Origin: Ewingella sp049889095
GTDB lineage: Bacteria; Pseudomonadota; Gammaproteobacteria; Enterobacterales; Enterobacteriaceae
Direction: 5' to 3' (one strand)
Assembly (NCBI GenBank): GCA_049889095.1
Contig: JBLJFK010000001.1
DNA length: 64,000 nucleotides
Shown: in pieces, positions 18,397-27,672 of the stretch
Layout: every line of letters begins with the position of its first letter
How positions within the stretch are numbered: position 1 is the first letter of the stretch
Program-made: the position numbers and the translations under genes
Notes under the pieces: generated by a model
The model's database searches: none
What the model was told of the DNA's origin: nothing
What the model saw: only the letters and a program-made list of their open reading frames with translations

Positions 18397-18486
18397 GAGA
18401 TGGGTCCTGTGATTTTATTATAAATCCAGACCGGTGATGAACGGCTGCTTCACTGACCTTTGGTGCTTACTGTTATGCAGAAAGCA

Positions 18487-18510
18487 AAAGGGCGACTTGA
18501 CGTCGCCCTT
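18487..18510 (-). terminator. Terminator of gapA
   Basis: The stem 18488-18496 with 18502-18510 has a 5-base loop. Read on the minus strand it is followed by TTTTGCTTT. It lies 25 bases past the gapA stop. Confidence 0.85.
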
Positions 18511-18534
18511 CAATCAGTTCATCACATCGGCCAA

Positions 18535-19533
18535 TTATTTGGAGATGTGTGAAATCAGATCCAGAACTTTGTTTGAGTAGCCAGTTTCGTTATCGTACCA
18601 GGCAACCAGTTTCACAAAGTTGTCGTTCAGCGCGATACCTGCTTTAGCATCAAACACAGACGTCAGTTTTTCACCGTTGAAATCGGTAGAAACAACGTCG
18701 TCTTCGGTGTAGCCCAGAACGCCTTTCAGGTCGCCTTCAGACGCTGCTTTTTTGATTACTGCGCAGATATCTTTGTAAGACGCGCCTTTTTCCAGACGTG
18801 CAGTCAGGTCAACTACAGATACGTTAGGAGTTGGAACGCGGAATGCCATACCCGTCAGTTTACCGTTCAGAGCAGGAATAACTTTACCTACTGCTTTAGC
18901 TGCACCGGTAGAAGAAGGGATAATGTTCTGAGATGCGCCACGGCCGCCGCGCCAGTCTTTATGAGACGGGCCATCGACAGTTTTCTGCGTTGCGGTAGTT
19001 GCATGAACAGTGGTCATCAGGGCTTCAACGATACCAAAGTTGTCGTTGATAACTTTAGCCAGTGGTGCAAGGCAGTTAGTGGTGCAAGATGCGTTAGAAA
19101 CGATTTCCTGACCTTTATATTCTTTATGGTTTACGCCCATAACGAACATAGGGGTGTCATCTTTAGATGGACCCGTCAGAACAACTTTCTTCGCGCCAGC
19201 TGCAATGTGTTTACGTGCAGTAGCATCATCCAGGAACAAGCCAGTAGCTTCAGCAACAACGTCAACGTTAACTTCGTTCCATTTCAGGTTAGCTGGGTCA
19301 CGCTCAGCAGTAACACGGATGGTTTTGCCATTAACAACCAGATGACCGTCTTTAACTTCAACGGTGCCGTTAAAACGGCCATGTGTTGAGTCGTACTTCA
19401 GCATGTATGCCATGTATTCAGCGTCTAACAGATCGTTGATTGCTACGATCTCAATGTCAGAACGTTCTTGAGCAGCACGGAAAACAATGCGGCCGATACG
19501 GCCAAAACCGTTGATACCTACTTTGATAGTCAT
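18535..19533 (-). CDS. gapA: Glyceraldehyde-3-phosphate dehydrogenase A
   Basis: GapA converts glyceraldehyde 3-phosphate, phosphate and NAD+ to 1,3-bisphosphoglycerate in glycolysis. The 332 residues begin MTIKVGINGFGRIGRI with the NAD-binding GxGxxG. The catalytic cysteine lies in SNASCTTNCLAP (about residue 150). The ATG at 19533 has GGTGGA 4 bases upstream; the frame's longer form adds three codons only. Codon use is strongly biased, as expected of a very highly expressed gene. It is divergent from msrB across about 350 bases that carry the gapA promoters. Confidence 0.98.
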   Translation of the reverse strand: MTIKVGINGFGRIGRIVFRAAQERSDIEIVAINDLLDAEYMAYMLKYDSTHGRFNGTVEVKDGHLVVNGKTIRVTAERDPANLKWNEVNVDVVAEATGLFLDDATARKHIAAGAKKVVLTGPSKDDTPMFVMGVNHKEYKGQEIVSNASCTTNCLAPLAKVINDNFGIVEALMTTVHATTATQKTVDGPSHKDWRGGRGASQNIIPSSTGAAKAVGKVIPALNGKLTGMAFRVPTPNVSVVDLTARLEKGASYKDICAVIKKAASEGDLKGVLGYTEDDVVSTDFNGEKLTSVFDAKAGIALNDNFVKLVAWYDNETGYSNKVLDLISHISK

Positions 19534-19880
19534 ATATTCCACCAGCTATTTTTTAGTGAATAAAAGGTTGGTTGTAAAATTACAAAAACCTCGCTGAGCG
19601 TCAAGCGGAATCGTGTCAATTCTTGCTGTAAGTCAAAGCTCAGACTCACTTTTGCTCTGATATTGCACATTCCGTTTTTTAATCGGCTATAACCTACATG
19701 GGGACGATATGCCGAATATAAAGTGCAGTAACAACAAATATGTGATTTATGTCGCACACTGTTCTTACTTAACGCCGATGGCACACAGTTTAAGCCAAAA
19801 CAGGCAGACTCGTTGTTAATTTTTTGTTATTATTAGCTGTTATTTTAGTTGATTTCCCTACCTGGCAGAGAATGACAACC
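19534..19880. promoter_or_regulatory. gapA-msrB divergent promoter region
   Basis: This AT-rich stretch contains no supported gene. It must hold the strong gapA promoters and the msrB promoter. I cannot assign individual sites with confidence. Confidence 0.5.
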
Positions 19881-20294
19881 ATGGCCAATGAACCCAAAGA
19901 ACCGACTCCGCAAGTGCAACTCACTGAAGTACAACATTATGTGACTCAAGAGCACGGAACTGAACGTCCGTACTCCGGTAAACTACTGCATAACAAGCGC
20001 GATGGGATCTACCATTGTCTGGTTTGCAACTCACCGCTGTTCTACTCCGATACCAAGTTTGACTCCGGATGTGGCTGGCCAAGTTTTTATCAACCGGTCA
20101 CCCATGACGCAATTAATTATCTCACTGATAATACACACAATATGGAAAGGGTTGAGATTCGCTGTGCCAACTGCGGTGCCCACCTCGGTCACGTCTTCCC
20201 TGACGGCCCAGAGCCTACGGGTGACCGCTATTGTGTCAATTCCGCGTCAATGAGTTTCACCGATGGCGAGAACGGTGACACAACGGCCGGTTGA
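19881..20294 (+). CDS. msrB: Peptide-methionine (R)-S-oxide reductase MsrB
   Basis: MsrB repairs the R epimer of methionine sulfoxide in oxidised proteins. The 137-residue protein begins MANEPKEPT; an in-frame ATG three codons earlier (19872) is equally possible. Two CxxC pairs (CLVC and CANC) bind structural zinc. The catalytic cysteine is in RYCVNSASM near the C-terminus. GCGWPSFYQP is the family's substrate-binding segment. The gene is divergent from gapA and followed by yeaC, as in E. coli. Confidence 0.95.
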   Translation: MANEPKEPTPQVQLTEVQHYVTQEHGTERPYSGKLLHNKRDGIYHCLVCNSPLFYSDTKFDSGCGWPSFYQPVTHDAINYLTDNTHNMERVEIRCANCGAHLGHVFPDGPEPTGDRYCVNSASMSFTDGENGDTTAG

Positions 20295-20385
20295 GTGTTA
20301 ATGGGCATGTAATTTAAACGACAAAATCGATTCAGCCATTATTCATCCTTAGGTGAATAATCAGCCGAGATGAAGAGAGCTGTTG

Positions 20386-20658
20386 ATGGAAATTAATGAG
20401 TTGGTCGGCGTGATGACGCCGGAGATTTATCAGCGCCTGTCGCAGGCAGTCGAGTTGGGAAAGTGGCCTGATGGCGTAGCGCTGACATCGGAGCAAAAAG
20501 ACAACAGCTTACAGATGGTGATGCTGTACCAGGCGCGCCATAATAGTGATGCTCAGCATATGAGTATTGGCACTGACGGGCAGATTGTCACCAAGTCGAA
20601 GCAGGAACTGAAGCAGCAATTTGCGCAGGAAACATTAATCCGTATTAAACCTGAGTAG
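20386..20658 (+). CDS. yeaC: DUF1315 family protein YeaC
   Basis: The 90-residue protein matches E. coli YeaC in length and in MTPEIYQRLSQAVELGKWPDG at the N-terminus (with the conserved basic/acidic alternation) and a hydrophilic C-terminus ending LIRIKPE. The function is unknown. The ATG at 20386 is preceded by GAAGAGAGC; a TTG one codon earlier is in frame. It lies 91 bases after msrB in the same direction and ahead of a bidirectional terminator. Confidence 0.92.
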   Translation: MEINELVGVMTPEIYQRLSQAVELGKWPDGVALTSEQKDNSLQMVMLYQARHNSDAQHMSIGTDGQIVTKSKQELKQQFAQETLIRIKPE

Positions 20659-20668
20659 ATCCCGACAC

Positions 20669-20692
20669 CAAGGGCGCTTGATTGCGCCCTTG
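20669..20692. terminator. Bidirectional terminator between yeaC and pncA
   Basis: A 9-bp perfect stem (20669-20677 with 20684-20692) with loop TTGATT lies 10 bases after the yeaC stop and 28 bases after the convergent pncA stop. T-runs are short on both sides. Confidence 0.65.
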
Positions 20693-20719
20693 TACATTCT
20701 GTCGAAAGAGTAAAGTCGT

Positions 20720-21337
20720 TTAGTCCAGTGCAAGCACTGTCGCGCCGGCACGCTGCATTTCTTCTATAGCCTGCTGACTATCTTGTGGAGAAATATTTAC
20801 CCCCCGGCACCCTTCAACCAACAGTGACACCTGGTAGCCCAATTCCAGTGCGTCCAGCACCGTAAATTTGACGCAATAATCGGTCGCCAGACCCATTACC
20901 AACACCTGTTCAATCTGCTGCTGCTGTAGCCAGCCATGCAGTGTGGTTGGAGCACGGTGGCCGTTATCGAAGAACGCGCTATAACTATCAATTCCGGCGT
21001 TTTGGCCTTTGCGTACCACATAGTCAATGGCATCGCGGTGCAGTAGCGGATGAAAATCAGCGCCGTGCTGCTCCTGTACGCAGTGTACTGGCCACCATAC
21101 TTGCGACAGTCCGTCGAGTTCACCTGCAGTCCATGGTTCAGTGCCTGCATTTACAGCAAAACTGCCGTGGTTATACGGATGCCAGTCCTGTGAAGCCACC
21201 ACGTCGATCCCCTGATCCTTACAGACCTTGATGGCCTGATTTGCGACGCTTATCACCGCATCACTATCCTTCACCTCCAGCGCACCGCCACGGCAGAAAT
21301 CATTTTGCAGATCGACTAATAACAAAGCGCTTTTCAT
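20720..21337 (-). CDS. pncA: Nicotinamidase PncA
   Basis: PncA hydrolyses nicotinamide to nicotinate for NAD salvage (it also activates pyrazinamide). The 205 residues carry the catalytic triad: Asp9 in VDLQNDFC, a Lys in VRKGQNAG (about 109) and the Cys in GLATDYCVKF (about 156). The metal-binding DWHPYNHGSF is present too. AAGGAG lies 5 bases before the ATG at 21337. It follows ansA with 9 bases between stop and start, so the two are probably cotranscribed, as in E. coli. Confidence 0.95.
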   Translation of the reverse strand: MKSALLLVDLQNDFCRGGALEVKDSDAVISVANQAIKVCKDQGIDVVASQDWHPYNHGSFAVNAGTEPWTAGELDGLSQVWWPVHCVQEQHGADFHPLLHRDAIDYVVRKGQNAGIDSYSAFFDNGHRAPTTLHGWLQQQQIEQVLVMGLATDYCVKFTVLDALELGYQVSLLVEGCRGVNISPQDSQQAIEEMQRAGATVLALD

Positions 21338-21346
21338 CAAGACTCC

Positions 21347-22357
21347 TTATTCGGTTAGCTCGCCGCGCAGGTCTTGCTGCATCAACGTACGGATCTCTTC
21401 CGGTAATAACGGTTGGCTGAGCAGATAATGGAGTTTAGTCAGCGCAGCTTCGACGGTCATATCAAAACCACTGATCACACCGGCATGCGCCAGGGCATTG
21501 CCGGTGGCGTAACCGCCCATATTGACCCGACCCGATATGCATTGTGTCAGGTTGACTACCACGATGCCGCGTTCAGATGCCTCTTTTAGCACTTTCAGCA
21601 GGTCGCCTTTTTGTGGTGCATTGCCGACCCCGTAGGAGCGCAGAATAAGCGCTTTAACGGGCTGCATCAGAAAGTTTTGTACCACCTCAGCAGAAATGCC
21701 CGGGTAAATCGTGACAACACCAATTGGCTGCGGGGTGATGTCATGTACCTTCAGCGTACCCGCCACCACCGGTAGCGATGGCGTAGACAGCCGGCGGATA
21801 TGGATACCCGCTTCCAGCAGCGGCGCAAGATTGGGTGATGCGAAAGCGTCGAAACCATCGGCGTGAGCTTTGGTGCTGCGGTTACCACGATACAAACGAT
21901 TGTTAAAGAACAGAGTGACTTCATTGACCGGATGATTGGCTGCGATGTACAACGCATTAAGAAGATTGATCTGCCCGTCAGAACGCAATGCCTCAAGTGG
22001 AATTTGTGACCCTGTCACAATTACCGGCTTACCGAGATTTTCCAGCATAAAAGAGAGCGCTGAGGCAGTGAACGCCATCGTGTCGGTGCCGTGCAAAATC
22101 ACAAAACCGTCATATTGGTCGTAATTGGCCTGAATATCATCGGCGATATGCTGCCAGTCTTCCGGCGTCATGTCAGAAGAGTCCATCAGCGGCACATACT
22201 CCTGAATGGTGAACTCAGGCATTTCCGGGCGGTGGAACTCAGGCATTAAAGCCAGTTGGCGTTGTAAGTGCCCTGAAACCGGAATGTAGCCATTTTCAGA
22301 TCGTTGCATTCCGATGGTGCCGCCAGTGTAAGCGACATAGATAGATTTTTTGGTCAT
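21347..22357 (-). CDS. ansA: L-asparaginase I AnsA (cytoplasmic)
   Basis: AnsA hydrolyses asparagine to aspartate and ammonia in the cytoplasm. The 336 residues begin MTKKSIYVAYTGGTIGMQRS, with the first catalytic Thr in TGGTIG and the second in LHGTDTMAFTAS. There is no signal peptide, which separates it from periplasmic AnsB. A 32-codon upstream extension is open but lacks family sequence, so I placed the start at 22357. It lies between sppA's terminator and pncA. Confidence 0.95.
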   Translation of the reverse strand: MTKKSIYVAYTGGTIGMQRSENGYIPVSGHLQRQLALMPEFHRPEMPEFTIQEYVPLMDSSDMTPEDWQHIADDIQANYDQYDGFVILHGTDTMAFTASALSFMLENLGKPVIVTGSQIPLEALRSDGQINLLNALYIAANHPVNEVTLFFNNRLYRGNRSTKAHADGFDAFASPNLAPLLEAGIHIRRLSTPSLPVVAGTLKVHDITPQPIGVVTIYPGISAEVVQNFLMQPVKALILRSYGVGNAPQKGDLLKVLKEASERGIVVVNLTQCISGRVNMGGYATGNALAHAGVISGFDMTVEAALTKLHYLLSQPLLPEEIRTLMQQDLRGELTE

Positions 22358-22437
22358 TAACAGGATTCTTTGTGTTAAATAAGTGGGTGCATGATGTGCC
22401 TGAGTATAAAGGTATCTGCGCTTGCCCCAAAATAAAA

Positions 22438-22477
22438 AAGCCCGGTGATTCACTTTGGATGAATGAGCACCGGGCTT
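22438..22477 (-). terminator. Terminator of sppA
   Basis: A 10-bp stem (22438-22447 with 22468-22477) is followed on the minus strand by TTTTTTATTTT, a strong intrinsic terminator between sppA and ansA. Confidence 0.85.
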
Positions 22478-22497
22478 AGCTTTACAGACAACAAATA

Positions 22498-24351
22498 TTA
22501 CTTCACATCACCGCAGGTCAGGCACAGAGCATAACGGTTTTGCGGATCGTTCATGTTATTGAACAGGTCAGCCTGGGATTTTAGTTCCAGTGCTATTTTG
22601 CTGACCGGTGCAGGCAGGTAAGCCTGAACCGCAGCAGGCAACATAGCATGTGCTGAAGCGCTGATTTGTGAGAACACCATATCGGTCAGGCTGGGTTCAC
22701 TGACGTACCAATTCAACTGCCATTTAGGCAATTTAGCCAGTTCAGCGGCTTTCTTCACTGCGTCATCGAAGTCGCCAAGCTGATCAACAAGTCCGTTGTT
22801 TTTTGCATCAGAACCAATCCACACGTGACCCTGGGCAATTTCGTCGATCTGCTCAGGTGTTTTGTTGCGTGCTTTGGCGACCAGACCGAGGAAGGTTTTA
22901 TAACCGTTCTCGATGTTCATCTGCATCATCTGAGAGAACTCCGGCGGCAGCGCTTTGGTGGACGCAATATCTGCCAATGGTGAGGTTGCTACACCATCGG
23001 TGTGAACGCCAAAGTTATCCAATGTGTTCTGGTAGGTGTTGATCACGCCGAAGATACCGATAGAACCGGTCAGCGTACTCGGACTGGCAATAATATAATT
23101 CGCCGGCGTGGAGATCCAATAACCGCCGGATGCCGCCATGCCGCCCATTGAAACGACAACAGGCTTACCCGCAGCCCGGGCCGCGGCCAGTTCAGAACGT
23201 ATCACTTCCGATGCACTCACGCTGCCGCCTGGGCTGTTGACGCGTAAGATGATGGCTTTGATTTTTGGATCCAGACGGGCATCGCGTATCTGCTGGGCGG
23301 TGGTATCACCGCCAACCGCGCCCGGTTGTTCTTCACCATCGTTAATCGCGCCATTGGCGAAGATCACTGCGATTTGTGGATCGGTGTTGTCTGGTTTTGG
23401 TTTCGGTGAATAATCATAAATACTGGTGAGATTGAAGTCCTTGGTTTTGTTATTCCAACCGAAGGCTTTTACCATGTCGTTTTCGGCCTCATTCCGTGAG
23501 GCAAGCGCGTCCACCAGTTTGCTGTTCAGCGCATATTGCGCCATATCGCCGCCGGTTTTTTGCATGCCTGCCAGCACGCCTGCTGCACCCGGGAACAGTT
23601 GTTCAGGCGTGAGCTGACGGTTAGCAGAAACTGTATTGAGGTAGTTACCCCAAAGCCCACCAATCCAACGGCTGTCAGCATCGCGCGCAGCAGGGGACAT
23701 GTCATCACGAATTAGCGGCTCAACAGCTGACTTATAAGTGCCAACACGGAAGATATTGGTGGTGACTTTCAGCTTTTCGAGCAACGATTTGTAATAGAGG
23801 TTGTTGGTCGCGAAACCGTGCAGATCAACCGCGCCCTGTGGCGATAGGTAAATCTTATTGGCATAGCTGGCAAGGTAGTATTGTGACTGGTCGTAGCTGT
23901 CATCAATGGCGTAAATTGGCTTGCCGGTATCACGAAACTCACGCAGAGCTTTCCCGATATACTGCAACGAGGTCTGATCGGTGCCGGTAAAGTCGGTTAG
24001 CTGTAACACCATGCCGGTGATGTTCTTGTCATCTTTAGCCTGACGAATGGTATCCACCAGATCAAACAGTGAGTTCTCCTGCAAACGGTTACTGGAGGTT
24101 CCGAGTAGTTCGCGGCCCCACTGACGTACTTTATTATTGACGGACGGCTTATCAACCACCGTACCGCTAAGGTCTACCAGCAGCGCACCTTTGGTGGTAT
24201 CAACGGGTTTGTCCTGAAATGAAAAATAGATCCCAACACCGACCAGAATGATCAGGACCAGGAACAGGTTGAGAATAAACTCTCTGACGAAATTAAGAAG
24301 ACGCCAGGTCCACTTAAAAAAACCGGCGATAATTCGCCACAATGTACGCAT
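22498..24351 (-). CDS. sppA: Protease IV (signal peptide peptidase) SppA
   Basis: SppA is an inner-membrane serine protease that digests cleaved signal peptides. The 617 residues agree with E. coli (618). An N-terminal membrane anchor (about 25-45) precedes two tandem S49 domains. The catalytic Lys lies in the N-terminal domain (GTYKSAVEPLIRDDMS) and the nucleophile Ser in the C-terminal domain (GGMAASGGYW), the known split dyad. It is divergent from ydjA. Confidence 0.96.
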   Translation of the reverse strand: MRTLWRIIAGFFKWTWRLLNFVREFILNLFLVLIILVGVGIYFSFQDKPVDTTKGALLVDLSGTVVDKPSVNNKVRQWGRELLGTSSNRLQENSLFDLVDTIRQAKDDKNITGMVLQLTDFTGTDQTSLQYIGKALREFRDTGKPIYAIDDSYDQSQYYLASYANKIYLSPQGAVDLHGFATNNLYYKSLLEKLKVTTNIFRVGTYKSAVEPLIRDDMSPAARDADSRWIGGLWGNYLNTVSANRQLTPEQLFPGAAGVLAGMQKTGGDMAQYALNSKLVDALASRNEAENDMVKAFGWNNKTKDFNLTSIYDYSPKPKPDNTDPQIAVIFANGAINDGEEQPGAVGGDTTAQQIRDARLDPKIKAIILRVNSPGGSVSASEVIRSELAAARAAGKPVVVSMGGMAASGGYWISTPANYIIASPSTLTGSIGIFGVINTYQNTLDNFGVHTDGVATSPLADIASTKALPPEFSQMMQMNIENGYKTFLGLVAKARNKTPEQIDEIAQGHVWIGSDAKNNGLVDQLGDFDDAVKKAAELAKLPKWQLNWYVSEPSLTDMVFSQISASAHAMLPAAVQAYLPAPVSKIALELKSQADLFNNMNDPQNRYALCLTCGDVK

Positions 24352-24559
24352 GGTCTCTCCAACAATACGGTAAAAGTATCGCTATCCTAATGACCTGCCC
24401 GGAAAATGTCAGCTTTAAATCATCTCAGAATTTATCAATGATGCTGCGCTGAACAGTGATCCCTCCTCAATAGCGTTCTCCGGTTGGTAAAACGGCGTGT
24501 GCCTATGTTAACTTGACGTAAATGCCTATCATTATCAGATTATCTTAAAGGAGAGATTT

Positions 24560-25111
24560 ATGGATGCTCTGGACTTATTAGTGAACCGCCGTTCGGCTTC
24601 CCGTCTGGCCGCACCAGCGCCCTCTGGCCAAGTACTGCAAAACATCATCAATGCTGGCATGCGCGCACCCGATCACGGAGCATTACAGCCGTGGCGCTTT
24701 GTGATTGCTGAAAATGAGGGGCTGACTCGCTTTAGTGAGTTATTGCGTGCCGCGGCGATCAAAGATGGCGCTGACGAGAAGGCCATCGAAAAGGCAACGC
24801 AGGCTCCATTGCGTGCGCCACAAATCATTACCATTATTGCGGCTTGTAAAGAAAGTCCGAAAGTGCCGCAGTGGGAGCAACTTTTGTCTGCCGGCTGTGC
24901 AGTACAGGCTATGCAAATGGCGGCGCTGGCGCAGGGCTTTAATGGCATCTGGCGCACCGGTGCCTGGACCGATCATTCCGATGTGCGTCAGGCCTTTAAA
25001 TGTGGTCCGAATGATAAAATCGTCGGATTCCTCTATCTCGGTACCCCACAGTTAAAATCCAGTACGCAAATTATTCCCGCCGACAGTTCGTCTTTTGTCT
25101 CTTATTTCTAA
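24560..25111 (+). CDS. ydjA: Nitroreductase family protein YdjA
   Basis: This is an FMN-dependent nitroreductase-fold protein of 183 residues, identical in length to E. coli YdjA. The N-terminal NRRSASRLAAPAPSG carries the Arg/Ser contacts to FMN, and RAPDHGALQPWRF is a second family segment. The physiological substrate is unknown. AAGGAGAG precedes the ATG. In E. coli ydjA is followed by selD and topB; here selD is missing and two hairpins fill the gap. Confidence 0.94.
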   Translation: MDALDLLVNRRSASRLAAPAPSGQVLQNIINAGMRAPDHGALQPWRFVIAENEGLTRFSELLRAAAIKDGADEKAIEKATQAPLRAPQIITIIAACKESPKVPQWEQLLSAGCAVQAMQMAALAQGFNGIWRTGAWTDHSDVRQAFKCGPNDKIVGFLYLGTPQLKSSTQIIPADSSSFVSYF

Positions 25112-25133
25112 GAGATCCTGCTTAGAATTCCAC

Positions 25134-25191
25134 CGGTTTATCGGGAGATAGTCCGATAAACCGTATATTCGCTGACTTTGTGAGCGAATAT
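25134..25191. other. Two adjacent perfect hairpins between ydjA and topB
   Basis: Stem 1 is 11 bp (25134-25144 with 25153-25163) and stem 2 is 9 bp (25165-25173 with 25183-25191), only one base apart. Neither is followed by a T-run, so a processing or stabilising role, or a scar of gene loss, is possible. Confidence 0.6.
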
Positions 25192-25285
25192 CCTGCTCTG
25201 AACGGCTTCACTGCTTACCAATTGCTTCATCAACAGCTAACATACTCAAACCTGAAACCAGACGATGCTGTGAATAAAGGAAGGG

Positions 25286-25348
25286 ATGATGATTGATAAG
25301 GCAATGATACGGACAATGGCGGGCCGGAAAATTGAGCGTGCCGCCTGA
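25286..25348 (+). CDS. Possible 20-codon frame translationally coupled to topB
   Basis: An ATG-ATG pair directly behind AAAGGAAGGG opens a 20-codon basic frame (ending GRKIERAA) whose TGA overlaps the topB start as TGATG. Such an overlap is typical of translational coupling, and no other ribosome-binding site stands directly before topB. It could be a leader frame that sets topB expression. The peptide is not recognised and could lack a function of its own. Confidence 0.45.
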   Translation: MMIDKAMIRTMAGRKIERAA

Positions 25349-27321
25349 TGCGTTTATTTATTGCCGAAAAACCCAGCCTCGCTCGCGCTATTGCTGATGT
25401 ACTGCCCAAACCTCATCGTCGTGGTGACGGTTTTATCGCCTGTGGCAACGATCAGGTTGTAACCTGGTGCGTCGGTCACTTACTCGAACAAGCGCAGCCT
25501 GACGCCTACGACAGCCGTTACGCCCGCTGGACGCTCAACGATCTTCCCATCATCCCGGAAAAATGGCAGCTTCAGCCGCGTTCGTCAGTCGCCAAACAAC
25601 TCAACGTGATCAAAAAACTGCTGCTGGAGGCTACACAGGTTATCCATGCAGGTGACCCGGATCGCGAAGGTCAACTGCTGGTGGATGAAGTTCTGGATTA
25701 CCTTGAACTGACAGCAGAAAAACGTCAAAACGTTCAGCGCTGCCTGATCAACGATCTCAACCCGCAGGCGGTTGAGCGTGCTATTGAGCGGTTGCGTGAC
25801 AACCGGGATTTCATACCACTGTGCGTCTCGGCGCTGGCGCGTTCCCGTGCTGACTGGTTGTATGGCATCAACATGACTCGTGCTTATACCATCCTTGGGC
25901 GCAACGCCGGATACAACGGCGTGCTGTCGGTCGGGCGCGTGCAGACTCCGGTGCTGGGTTTGGTGGTGCGCCGTGATGAAGAGATTGAAAACTTCGTCTC
26001 TAAAGATTATTTCGAGGTGAAAGCCCACATCGTAACGCCAACTGATGAGCGCTTTGTGGCGCTGTGGCAACCGAGTGAATCCTGCGAGCCATATCAGGAC
26101 GAAGAAGGGCGGTTATTACATCGTCCTTTGGCCGATCACGTGGTGGCACGCATCGCCGGTCAGCCTGCTTTAGTTACCCATTATAATGACAAGCGAGAAA
26201 ACGACATTGCGCCACTGCCGTTTTCGTTGTCGGCACTGCAGATTGAAGGCTCGAAGGCCTTCGCTCTCAGTGCCCAGCAAATTCTTGATATTTGCCAGCG
26301 TTTGTATGAAACGCACAAATTGATTACGTATCCGCGCTCCGACAGCCGATATTTACCTGATGAGCATTTCGCGGCGCGACATGCTGTGCTCAACGCCATT
26401 AGTATTCATCAGCCTGATTTGCTACCGCAACCGGCTGTAGACACTGACCGGCGCAACCGCTGCTGGGACGACAAAAAGGTCGATGCTCACCACGCCATCA
26501 TTCCGACAGCGCGCAGCAGTAAAGTCAACCTGACTGACGATGAGCAAAAAATTTATAACCTGGTGGCGCGTCAATATCTGATGCAGTTCTGTCCGGATGC
26601 GGTATTCCGCAAGTGCGTGATTGATCTTGATATCGCCGGTGGAAAATTTATTGCCAAGGCGCGTTTTCTGGCTGAGGCCGGCTGGCGCACCCTGCTTGGT
26701 AGCAAAGAGCGTGACGAAGAGAACGAAGGCACGCCGTTGCCAGTGGTTGCTAAAGGGGATGAATTGCTGTGTGAAAGAGGTGAAGTGGTCGAGCGGCAAA
26801 CTCAGCCACCACGGCCTTTTACTGACGCCACGTTGCTGTCTGCGATGACGGGTATTGCACGCTTTGTTCAGGATAAAGCGCTGAAAAAAGTCCTGCGCGC
26901 CACTGACGGGTTAGGCACCGAAGCAACCCGCGCGGGAATTATTGAATTGCTCTTTCGTCGCGAGTTTTTATACAAAAAAGGGCGCTATATCCATTCCAGC
27001 GATACCGGACGTGCGCTGATCCATTCGCTGCCTGATATTGCGGGCAGGCCCGATATGACGGCTGATTGGGAATCGACTCTGACCCGCATTAGCGAGAAAA
27101 ATTGCCGCTATCAGGATTTTATGCAACCTCTGGTCGCGACCTTACAAAACCTGATTGTGCAGGCCAAAACTACCCGGGTTTCATCGGCATTTCGTACTAT
27201 TCCGTCTAAACCAGCGGGTTCTGGCAAAGCCGCTACGGGTGCTAAAACTAAAAGCGCCAAAAGTGCACCTAAACGCCGCAAGGCACCCTCCAAAGGGAAG
27301 GACGCGACACATGATGAATAA
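25348..27321 (+). CDS. topB: DNA topoisomerase III TopB
   Basis: TopB is a type IA topoisomerase that decatenates DNA and works with RecQ-type helicases. The 657 residues agree with E. coli (653). The N-terminal TOPRIM domain has the acidic motif HAGDPDREGQLL, and the catalytic tyrosine lies in LITYPRSDSRYL (about 328). NMTRAYTILG and GLGTEATRAGIIE are other family motifs. The last 45 residues are Lys/Arg-rich, likely binding DNA. The start overlaps the stop of a short upstream frame. selD, usually just upstream, is absent. Confidence 0.97.
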   Translation: MRLFIAEKPSLARAIADVLPKPHRRGDGFIACGNDQVVTWCVGHLLEQAQPDAYDSRYARWTLNDLPIIPEKWQLQPRSSVAKQLNVIKKLLLEATQVIHAGDPDREGQLLVDEVLDYLELTAEKRQNVQRCLINDLNPQAVERAIERLRDNRDFIPLCVSALARSRADWLYGINMTRAYTILGRNAGYNGVLSVGRVQTPVLGLVVRRDEEIENFVSKDYFEVKAHIVTPTDERFVALWQPSESCEPYQDEEGRLLHRPLADHVVARIAGQPALVTHYNDKRENDIAPLPFSLSALQIEGSKAFALSAQQILDICQRLYETHKLITYPRSDSRYLPDEHFAARHAVLNAISIHQPDLLPQPAVDTDRRNRCWDDKKVDAHHAIIPTARSSKVNLTDDEQKIYNLVARQYLMQFCPDAVFRKCVIDLDIAGGKFIAKARFLAEAGWRTLLGSKERDEENEGTPLPVVAKGDELLCERGEVVERQTQPPRPFTDATLLSAMTGIARFVQDKALKKVLRATDGLGTEATRAGIIELLFRREFLYKKGRYIHSSDTGRALIHSLPDIAGRPDMTADWESTLTRISEKNCRYQDFMQPLVATLQNLIVQAKTTRVSSAFRTIPSKPAGSGKAATGAKTKSAKSAPKRRKAPSKGKDATHDE

Positions 27322-27616
27322 ATTGATAATGGTACTGTTGGTCAGTTCATCCCTGCTGACAACATCAGCGATAGCGAACCGTGCCGGGATGAGCAGTAAT
27401 AGCGCGGATGTCGTCGTGCCGCTGCCGCCGCAAATCTGGAATAACAGTGGCAACAACCAGAACAGTGCGCCGACCTGCCACCGCTGCTGCATTTACGACA
27501 ATACGAGCTACAGCGAAGGTGCTGTCGTCACCGCTGACAGTGTGGTTTTACAATGTGTGCGGGACCCGCAGGTGGTGGGGACTAACGATTTGAAATGGCA
27601 GCAGTTGAAAAAATAA
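27311..27616 (+). CDS. Small secreted DUF1496-type protein
   Basis: The frame opens at ATG-ATG (27311/27314), overlapping the last 11 bases of topB, with GGAAGG 9 bases upstream. The 101 residues start with a signal peptide (cleavage likely after SAIA, about residue 24). The mature part has a Cys-rich CHRCCIYDNTSYSEGAVV followed by a single Cys in LQCVRDP, the pattern I associate with DUF1496 proteins. Function is unknown; disulfides and periplasmic location are inferred. The overlap suggests cotranscription and coupling with topB, which is an unusual partner. Confidence 0.7.
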   Translation: MMNKLIMVLLVSSSLLTTSAIANRAGMSSNSADVVVPLPPQIWNNSGNNQNSAPTCHRCCIYDNTSYSEGAVVTADSVVLQCVRDPQVVGTNDLKWQQLKK

Positions 27617-27672
27617 GCCGGGTGCTTGGTTTCTACTGTTCTATTGGTTTCTACCGATCTAAAACAAGAAAA

